Positions 54,912 through 64,000 of a stretch of DNA of 64,000 nt are shown here, one piece after another. This DNA is from an uncultured Alphaproteobacteria bacterium (GTDB taxonomy: Bacteria; Pseudomonadota; Alphaproteobacteria; RF32; CAG-239). A model generated the notes under the pieces. The model was not told the DNA's origin. It did not search any database and saw only the letters and a list, made by a program, of their open reading frames with translations. Position 1 is the first letter of the stretch. The number at the start of each line of letters is the position of its first letter. The translations under genes were made by a program, and so were the position numbers. The stretch is taken from positions 1 to 64,000 of the forward strand of contig CASDOS010000050.1 of assembly GCA_949282205.1 (NCBI GenBank), read 5' to 3'.

Positions 54912-55451
54912 TTATGCCGGAGATACAATCATAAACATTTGCTTTCCTTCTAATTTTGGAGCGGCATCTACTTTACCAACTCCTTCCAAATCTTCAAGCA
55001 ATCTGTTTAGTATCTCTTTTCCCATATCGTTAGCGCTCATTTCACGACCTTTGTAGCGCATGGTAAACTTAACTTTATCTCCTTGTTCCAAGAACTTCTT
55101 GGCTTGCTTTACCTTCACCTCATAATCGTGGGTATCAATCATCGGACGTAATTTTAATTCTTTGATATTAACGACTTTCTGATTCTTTTTGGCTTCATTT
55201 TTCTTCTTCTGCATCTCGTATTTGTATTTGCCATAATCTAATACTTTGCAGACAGGCGGTGTTACTTGCGGAGAAATTTCTATCAAATCCAGACCTACCT
55301 CTTGGGCGATTTTTAATGCTTCCGTTATCGGAACTATTCCTAAATTTTCTCCATCATAATTAATCAAACGTACTTCTTTTGATTTTATCTCACGATTTAT
55401 GCGCGGTCCATCACTCTCGCGTACTGGCGCATTGGTATTTTCTGTAGCTAT
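54912..55451 (-). CDS. infC: Translation initiation factor IF-3, probable AUA start
   Basis: IF-3 prevents 50S joining and proofreads start codons. The protein shows PRINREIKSKEVRLINYDGE, VCKVLDYGKYKYEMQKKK, IKELKLRPMIDTHDYEVK and MRYKGREM, all family motifs. The open frame can begin at TTG 55463, but that TTG overlaps the only Shine-Dalgarno (GGAGG, 55457-55461), and 5 bases after it comes ATA at 55451. An AUA start (179 residues) is therefore likely, parallel to the AUU start of enterobacterial infC that lets IF-3 repress its own translation. rpmI and rplT do not follow, which is unusual. Confidence 0.9.
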   Translation of the reverse strand: MATENTNAPVRESDGPRINREIKSKEVRLINYDGENLGIVPITEALKIAQEVGLDLIEISPQVTPPVCKVLDYGKYKYEMQKKKNEAKKNQKVVNIKELKLRPMIDTHDYEVKVKQAKKFLEQGDKVKFTMRYKGREMSANDMGKEILNRLLEDLEGVGKVDAAPKLEGKQMFMIVSPA

Positions 55452-55486
55452 GGTTGCCTCCAATTAAAATTAATGTTACTCTTTGT

Positions 55487-55515
55487 ATAATAGTTAATTT
55501 TATTATACTTCGCAA
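55487..55515 (-). promoter_or_regulatory. Promoter of infC
   Basis: On the minus strand TTGCGA (55510-55515) and TATTAT (55487-55492) are 17 bases apart; start about 30 bases before the ATA codon. Confidence 0.55.
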
Positions 55516-55550
55516 CAAAAATTTTTCTATTTTTTTGCAAATTCTCACAT

Positions 55551-56489
55551 TTATAGAGCCTTGGCGAATCTTCTTTTTATATCTATTATTTGATAATTTT
55601 TGTGTGCGTGATAATTTTGCTGATTGTAGTATTGTGTGTGCGCGAATAGCACAGCCCCTTTTTCTTTGTCAAAATCTATTCCTACAAAACCTTTCGATAT
55701 CATGTAATCTATGACTTCCAACCTCTCATACGGTATTGATATTCTTGGCTTAAAACACGATAGAACACTCTCTTTATCCATTGGTTTATGTAATAAGGAT
55801 ATTTTTCCTCCGTCAGATGGATCTATTGCTGTTGAAAATAAGTTAAAATTACATGAAAAATATGGCGCCATATTCCAGCGATTTTTTCTATCTACAATTG
55901 ATGTGCAATCTGTGCACCCTAGCCTTTGGGCTTGTTCAATTCGATAATTTATCATTATTGTATTAAGCGCATTGCCTCGATATAACGGTAAAACAGAATC
56001 TCCTCCCATCGACGCAACTTTATTTTCCCCCCCATTTCTTCGATGATGATAAAAATTATATTCACAATTGGGTAATTCCTCTTGCAAGTCCTTTTTATTT
56101 TCACAAATTCGTATATAGGACATTCCTACTAAATTTTTTCCGACAAATACACCTATGTACCTGATTTTAGGATTATCAAAAACTTCATAGAAATATTCTT
56201 TTGTATGTTTATGTATGAAGCATTCCTCGCCATTTTTCAGATAATGATATATACTTTCTGAAAGCTTGCCCATTTGCTCAGAATCTCCCTTATTTAGCGG
56301 ACGGATGTAAAAATTAATCGGTCTTTCTTGCTTTATATTGTTTACTTTATAAAGTTTTCCAACCCATACATGAGTTCCATTAACTTCGTATTTTTTTAAT
56401 TCTGAAGGCATTTTCTCTTTTCCATAAAAAATGCGGGGCTCAACCCCGCCATTTTGTTCCATTTTGTTTAGTTTGAAACACAGAATCAT
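55551..56489 (-). CDS. GNAT-like acyltransferase
   Basis: 312 residues in the longest frame. Residues about 58-200 look like a GNAT fold: FYIRPLNKGDSEQMGKLSES, then IRYIGVFVGKNLVGMSYIRI and the CoA-loop-like LPLYRGNALNTIMINYRIEQ followed by a conserved Asn/Asp pair. A C-terminal extra domain (about 210-312) is not recognised. Two starts compete: ATG 56489, which overlaps the stop of a 23-codon ORF (ATGA), or ATG 56411 after a terminator-like hairpin. The domain starts well downstream of both. Target unknown. Confidence 0.65.
   Translation of the reverse strand: MILCFKLNKMEQNGGVEPRIFYGKEKMPSELKKYEVNGTHVWVGKLYKVNNIKQERPINFYIRPLNKGDSEQMGKLSESIYHYLKNGEECFIHKHTKEYFYEVFDNPKIRYIGVFVGKNLVGMSYIRICENKKDLQEELPNCEYNFYHHRRNGGENKVASMGGDSVLPLYRGNALNTIMINYRIEQAQRLGCTDCTSIVDRKNRWNMAPYFSCNFNLFSTAIDPSDGGKISLLHKPMDKESVLSCFKPRISIPYERLEVIDYMISKGFVGIDFDKEKGAVLFAHTQYYNQQNYHAHKNYQIIDIKRRFAKAL
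56425..56453 (-). terminator. Terminator-like hairpin at the 5' end of the GNAT gene
   Basis: On the minus strand GCGGGG, loop TTGAG, CCCCGC, then ATTTTTT. It is located 35-60 bases into the longest GNAT frame, or 14 bases before the alternative start at 56411. It could end a short leader transcript and allow read-through into the GNAT gene. Confidence 0.65.
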
Positions 56490-56557
56490 GCAAACGGCGG
56501 AGTAGTATATTCCTGACGTTTTATTTTCATCTGTTTTGTTGCTATTGTTTGTAGCAT
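56486..56557 (-). CDS. 23-residue ORF in front of the GNAT gene
   Basis: AGAGGA lies about eight bases before the ATG at 56557. The 23 codons start MLQTIATKQM and end YTTPPFA. The stop TGA overlaps an ATG of the downstream frame. A promoter sits 30 bases upstream and a terminator-like hairpin follows, so this may be a leader peptide or a separately expressed peptide. The YxxP ending recalls precursor peptides of some RiPP families, but no maturase is adjacent. Confidence 0.45.
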   Translation of the reverse strand: MLQTIATKQMKIKRQEYTTPPFA

Positions 56558-56588
56558 TATTTGTTCCTCTTAAACAATTTGGGGGTAT

Positions 56589-56616
56589 TCTATATTGTTT
56601 TATAGCATTCTGTCAA
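56589..56616 (-). promoter_or_regulatory. Promoter of the 23-residue ORF / GNAT unit
   Basis: On the minus strand TTGACA (56611-56616) and TATAGA (56589-56594), 16 bases apart. Confidence 0.6.
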
Positions 56617-56619
56617 TAG

Positions 56620-59537
<2,918 letters not shown>

Positions 59538-61728
59538 AATCTATGCCTAATTTTGACAAGATATCTTCATTTTCATCTGTTCTTTGAGCCACAATCCAAT
59601 CTGGCACATTTGGAGCAGGTGGTATTGATGCTTGTGCTTTCATCTTTTTATCTAGATACCAACGGGGAGAATCTGCCATAATCGGTGTATCAATAGAGCC
59701 TTGCATCAATACTACTTGTTTTAGCATCGGCAAACTTAACAAGTCATTCGCACTTATGGCTGAAACACCTTGCAGCTGATAACTTACGTTTTTAGCAAAC
59801 GGATTGTACTCTTTAGCCAAACTTCCTTCTTGTCTGCTGTATGACGTTGTTTGTACTGTTTTGTTACCAATCATTTTGGAGAAACGTTGGGCTGTTTGTT
59901 CATTGTTCTGTGACAGGATAACCTTACATGCTGTGGTTGAAATCACTGTTTCTAGGTCATCCTTTCCATATTTACCGGAAATTTGGCCTAAGTCTTGTCC
60001 AATCAGTAAATAAGACACTTTTTGACCACGTCCTACCGCTGGTCCATCTATAACCGCTTTTAGTTTAGGCATTTGTGGAAACTCGTCAAGCACAAATAAT
60101 GCGGGGAACGGTCCCATCTTGCCATCAGTCGGGTGTACAGAATCTGGCGGATTGGAAATTAAATATGCACTAATCAGATCCACAAATGTTGCACTAATCG
60201 GGTTTAAGGCTTGTGCATCGGTTTGGTTAACAGACAGATATACGGAAATAGGTTTCCATTCTCCGGTTACAGGGTCTTTCATTCCGCGCAAATCTTTAAA
60301 TTGAATATCGGAAAAACTTGTTCTCGCAACAACAGCAGAGTTTTTGAAAATACCGATACCCGTTAAACCGGTTGACATAACTGAGCCACGCTCTTTATCC
60401 GGCATTGCGCTCAATGCACTCAACTCTGTTACACAACGACGAGAATAACCATAGTTATTGGCTTCTTCTACCGCTGCATCAAGCAAATCACGCATTGGAT
60501 CTGCCATTGCGGCCATTTGATCGCCTTCTTCCAAACGACGTTTAATCTCGTTTGCTTGCTCAATTTGTGAGGAGGTAATCCATTCCAAAATCATCGCCAT
60601 ACATGGTTCATGATTTACCCATTTATCTGGTAATAAATTCCATGTTCCAATTGGCAAATAATTTTCTATAGTCAAATTACCGTTTTGCAAATCTTGGATT
60701 GCACGCGCCGCATTTGCTCGCAAGCCGCCAATGCTCATATCATCATAGTATTGCATTAACTCAGCTTTGTCTTCTGCGGTCATTGAGCCTTCATATATTT
60801 TTTGAATAAAGCGCTCATTGGCCAAAGCTCGTTCGCATTTTGATGAGATAAAGTGAATAAATCCACACAATGCACTACGTCCGGTTTTTGACCAGTGAGG
60901 ATCTGCACCACCTTTTGGATCTTCCACCAACGTATTACACATTGAGTCAACATACAAATCTCTATCCGGACCAGGTTTTGGCAATGCTCCCGGTGAAAGA
61001 GGATTCCAACTTGGGTAATATTCCCCTGTTGCTGGGTTATCTTCTTTACCCCAGTTAATGATAAAAACTGGTCCAACTTTATTTCTTGCACCTGATGTTT
61101 TATAGCATAATTCCGGTTTCGGGTCGTTCACGATAATACTTAATCCTTCTGAATTAAATATTGTTGGCATAACCACTCCAACCGTTTTACCGGTTCCCGG
61201 AGGAGCACAGCACAAAGTTGATAATGTTTCTTTCAATTTCAGCATTTTACCTTGGAATTTTCCGACAACCATACAGAAACCATCAAATCCCAACAAAGGC
61301 ATATTTTCAATGTCGCGCAATGTCGCAATATGCGCCGAACCATGAATGTTTGATTGGAATTTGTATGGGCATTTTACGCCGCCTACAATCAAAATTATCG
61401 GAAAAGATAAAAATGGCAAAATCGGTGGCCATAGGCTTATTTTAAATTCGCCACTGTAGCGGTATATTTTTCTGAACCACTTCATGTACCAATCCCATAA
61501 AAAGCCAAAATCACTAAAGGATTTCTTTAAAAACATTCCGGCTACTTCTATACTTTTTTTTGATACCCCATTTTGCATTAAAAATGCAAATATCGGTGAT
61601 AAATATAAGAAAAATATAGTTACACCGACGGATATGGCAAAGGTTATTGTCATCCACCGTACCGCGTTATCATATTCTTCCCACTCTTTTCCTCTTTCTT
61701 TTGCCATTTATACCTCTAATAAACAAAA

Positions 61729-63036
61729 TTAAGCCAAACTGCGTATAAGTTTTTTAAGTTTCTCTAATGTGTTTTTATCTGTTTTATCTTCACAGGTGTC
61801 TATTGATTTGGAGAATAAACGTATCTCTTTCGGACTTCCTCTATTGATACGCGTTACATTAATGTTCATATTGCTCCATATCTCAAACATGTCTTCCGCA
61901 TTAATGATATTTCCTGATTGGATGATTACATAGGAGATAATCTCAAAATTCATATCACCTACGGCTAACTTCGTTTTCAAAATATCTCTTGCTAAATCTA
62001 TCTTTCTCACTGGCGAAATGCGATGGCTGCTTTCTGAAAACCATAGCGGCTCTTCATCATTGAATTTTTCCTCATCGGCAAGCCAATCTCCCATTTCTTT
62101 ATCTACTAAGCACAGTATTAACTGATTTTTAGATACCGCAATGTAATCTATTGTCGTATTTTTGATTATTGCCGAAGATATTACATCATATCCTTTTTGG
62201 TTGATAACATCAAGTACAGGTGTGTGTGATTCTTTTATCGGGGCTGAGGCATTTGTATCTTGCGTCTTGTTTTTAGCTTGATTGTCTTTTCTGTTATTAG
62301 AATTTTGATTCTTTTCTTGATGCGGTTTTGATGAAATTTCCGGTTCTACCTCTTTGATTACTTCCGCTTCTATCGTTTCCGGCTTATCTACTACTAAAGC
62401 TGATGGAATACTATCCTCTATATCGGTTTTCTTTTCCTTTTTCTCAAAATCGAAATCTAAATCAAAATCATCGTCATCAAAATTAAACAGGGCATGATTT
62501 GTCGGAACTTCCGCCGCGTCTTTTTTACCAGGCGTATACCCTGATGTCGCTCGAGAATTAACCGCACTTAAGTTGTTGTTTACATTAGATTGTAACAGTG
62601 TTGCAGATGGAAGTGGCGGACGCTTTGTCGGCGCTTTCTTTATTATTGGTGTTTTTTTCACAACTTGGGGCTCTTCCGTAATGGATTTTTTCTTTACAAC
62701 AACAGGGGCTTTGGTTTTTAACGTGATTTTTCTATATGCATATAATGGACTCAATACGACCTTTTTTACAAATCTTTCCCATTTTATAAGACATAGCCCA
62801 ACCCAGCCAGCTAACCATAATGGTATTGAGCTGACAACAATTATAAAAAATCCTATTTCGGAATTACTTATCGGTGCTCCGCTGTTCCATTTATAACCCA
62901 ATAGCTGCCAGTGTTCCGATAATAAAATATCAAAATGCCAATTAATTAACAATAAAACACGAATCCCATCTATGAATACTATACTCCATAGATAGCCAAC
63001 CAGTAACGTTTTTAATATTATTATTAGCGGTTTCAA
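61729..63036 (-). CDS. Membrane-anchored secretion-block protein with long disordered linker
   Basis: 435 residues. Two N-terminal membrane helices (about residues 5-30 and 62-85) face a cytoplasmic part with a basic stretch, an acidic Asp/Phe-rich motif (FNFDDDDFDLDFDFE), a long polar linker, and a C-terminal domain from about residue 270 with IDYIAVSKNQLILCLVDKE and SYVIIQSGNIINAEDMFEIW, whose alternating hydrophobic strands suggest a nuclease- or phosphodiesterase-like alpha/beta fold; catalytic residues cannot be assigned. Start is TTG at 63036 with GGAGAAAG upstream. Lies 21 bases before the coupling-protein gene. Confidence 0.65.
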   Translation of the reverse strand: MKPLIIILKTLLVGYLWSIVFIDGIRVLLLINWHFDILLSEHWQLLGYKWNSGAPISNSEIGFFIIVVSSIPLWLAGWVGLCLIKWERFVKKVVLSPLYAYRKITLKTKAPVVVKKKSITEEPQVVKKTPIIKKAPTKRPPLPSATLLQSNVNNNLSAVNSRATSGYTPGKKDAAEVPTNHALFNFDDDDFDLDFDFEKKEKKTDIEDSIPSALVVDKPETIEAEVIKEVEPEISSKPHQEKNQNSNNRKDNQAKNKTQDTNASAPIKESHTPVLDVINQKGYDVISSAIIKNTTIDYIAVSKNQLILCLVDKEMGDWLADEEKFNDEEPLWFSESSHRISPVRKIDLARDILKTKLAVGDMNFEIISYVIIQSGNIINAEDMFEIWSNMNINVTRINRGSPKEIRLFSKSIDTCEDKTDKNTLEKLKKLIRSLA

Positions 63037-63088
63037 GTCTTTCTCCGGTTTTATTCCTTATTCTAGTTCGGTATTAGTTAACAACTCA

Positions 63089-63580
63089 TTATTGTTTTTC
63101 ATTTTCTTCTATTTTTGCAGCAATCTGTTTTCTTAAGTCGGCAACTTCATGCGAACGACCCGTGTTTTTTCCGTCCTTTTCCATTTTTGCTTTTATTATT
63201 TCATCCAGACTTTTATCTTTTTCTCCAAGATGCTTAATTGATACATGTTCAATTTCCATATTTTTAGGACGGGTTAATCGTCTGTATAACTTTGAGAATG
63301 GTCTGCTGAAAAATTTTCCTAATCCGTATTTATATAATTTATTGCTTAAAACCAACCAAATTATAGGAAGCGCAATTAGGCTAAATCCTAAACTGCAATC
63401 TCGAAATGTATTAAATACACCGCCCTTTTCCCAGTATTCATACATTATTTGATATGATTTTACATTCAAAATATCAAACTTCCACAATACCTTAAAAATG
63501 AATTGCCCTACATATACTAATCCTACCAAAACAATTATACTGCTAGATAAAAATCTTACCATTTTACCTATTTTCTTCAT
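63089..63580 (-). CDS. Two-helix membrane protein in the secretion block
   Basis: 163 residues with two hydrophobic segments (LSSSIIVLVGLVYVGQFIF and LGFSLIALPIIWLVL) and a basic, helical cytoplasmic tail. The layout (two helices, then basic segment) is similar to the N-terminus of the next protein downstream, so the two may be related parts of one complex. AAGGAG precedes the ATG. Function unknown. Confidence 0.65.
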   Translation of the reverse strand: MKKIGKMVRFLSSSIIVLVGLVYVGQFIFKVLWKFDILNVKSYQIMYEYWEKGGVFNTFRDCSLGFSLIALPIIWLVLSNKLYKYGLGKFFSRPFSKLYRRLTRPKNMEIEHVSIKHLGEKDKSLDEIIKAKMEKDGKNTGRSHEVADLRKQIAAKIEENEKQ

Positions 63581-63590
63581 TCCTATCTCC

Positions 63591-64000
63591 TTAGCGACTT
63601 AATCCGTATTCTCTTATAGCTTGAGAAAATTGCTTTTCGGTTAATGTGAATTCATCTTTTTGGGCTGCCTGAGCTCTTTCTGATATTTTTTCACCATTAA
63701 GCATAAAGCCATTAATCGCCTCACTTATTTTAGAAACGGCTTCTTTGGCTTTTTTGTGTTTGCTTCTGTCGCTAATGTTTTTTGTAATAATTTTATCGGT
63801 CTCTTCTTTGGCTTCTTTACCGGCTTTATTTATTGATGTTAGATATTGTTTTATACATTCTTTCATTTCATCCGGATGACCTTTATTGGCTTCGTGTATT
63901 TTATCTATGTTCTCCATTATTTGTTTATAATGTTCCTGACTGCGTTTCTGTATATGAGTTTTAATTACCTCTTCACTATCTATCGCGTCTTTACTTATAT
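63591..64000 (-). CDS. Helical secretion-block protein, truncated at the right edge
   Basis: The frame is open from the stop at 63591 to the end of the window, so the start lies outside. The visible part is Lys/Glu/Ala-rich, predicted helical and soluble (for example KKAKEAVSKISEAINGFMLN and FTLTEKQFSQAIREYGLSR). An internal ATG at 63917 gives 108 residues, but coding clearly continues upstream (ISKDAIDSEEVIKTHIQKRS). 10 bases before the next gene. Function unknown. Confidence 0.6.
   Translation of the reverse strand, partial: ISKDAIDSEEVIKTHIQKRSQEHYKQIMENIDKIHEANKGHPDEMKECIKQYLTSINKAGKEAKEETDKIITKNISDRSKHKKAKEAVSKISEAINGFMLNGEKISERAQAAQKDEFTLTEKQFSQAIREYGLSR

Overview
The window looks like a chromosomal segment of an A+T-rich Gram-negative alphaproteobacterium. 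The evidence is gene content: an envelope series pyrH-frr-uppS-cdsA-rseP-bamA-lpxD-fabZ, an NAD-dependent DNA ligase, secDF-yajC, gatCAB (indirect Gln/Asn-tRNA charging) and SUF iron-sulfur genes. The low G+C, short intergenic gaps and two blocks of type IV secretion genes suggest an uncultured, probably host- or gut-associated lineage. That placement is inference, because no rRNA gene is present.

Layout. 1-7.4 kb: a YegD-like Hsp70, a possible small RNA, a WaaE-like glycosyltransferase, an ArsC/Spx-family protein, a DotB-type secretion ATPase and a 1035-residue multidomain protein that may be a secreted effector. 7.6-15 kb: tRNA-Gly, murA, a glycosyltransferase, a DUF58/MoxR pair and a UvrD-family helicase. 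15-18.7 kb: a four-gene minus-strand operon (ArnT-like transferase, GtrB-like transferase, ChbG/NaxD-like deacetylase, GtrA-like protein) resembling lipid A amino-sugar modification systems. 18.8-28.5 kb: gatCAB, two small orphan proteins, yajC-secD-secF, an NlpD-like lipoprotein and an isolated sufB. 28.5-32.8 kb: plsY-dprA-topA. 32.9-40.7 kb: the pyrH to fabZ series, which lacks dxr and the usual lpxA/lpxB tail. 40.7-45.6 kb: sufS-sufT-sufE joined by overlapping genes to a divergent sucC/sucD pair and comF. The SucD-like protein has lost the catalytic histidine. 45.6-50 kb: a small protein, a TolC-family channel and glycogen phosphorylase.

50-51.4 kb holds the strangest element. It is an independent transcription unit with a near-consensus promoter, a ~300-nt leader, a 296-residue predicted lipoprotein gene and a terminator. 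Its sequence is more G+C-rich than its neighbours, and perfect hairpins, many with stable tetraloops, run through both leader and coding region. 51.4-58.7 kb: two orphan proteins (one TerB-like), tRNA-Ser, a small basic protein, class II aldolase, infC (probably starting at AUA), a GNAT-like protein preceded by a 23-codon ORF and a terminator-like hairpin, and ligA. 58.7-64 kb: a second secretion block encoding a VirD4/TraG-type coupling protein, three membrane proteins and a partial helical protein that runs off the right edge.

Without tools, all family calls rest on motifs read by eye. Starts were moved to internal codons wherever a ribosome-binding site and domain boundary agreed.
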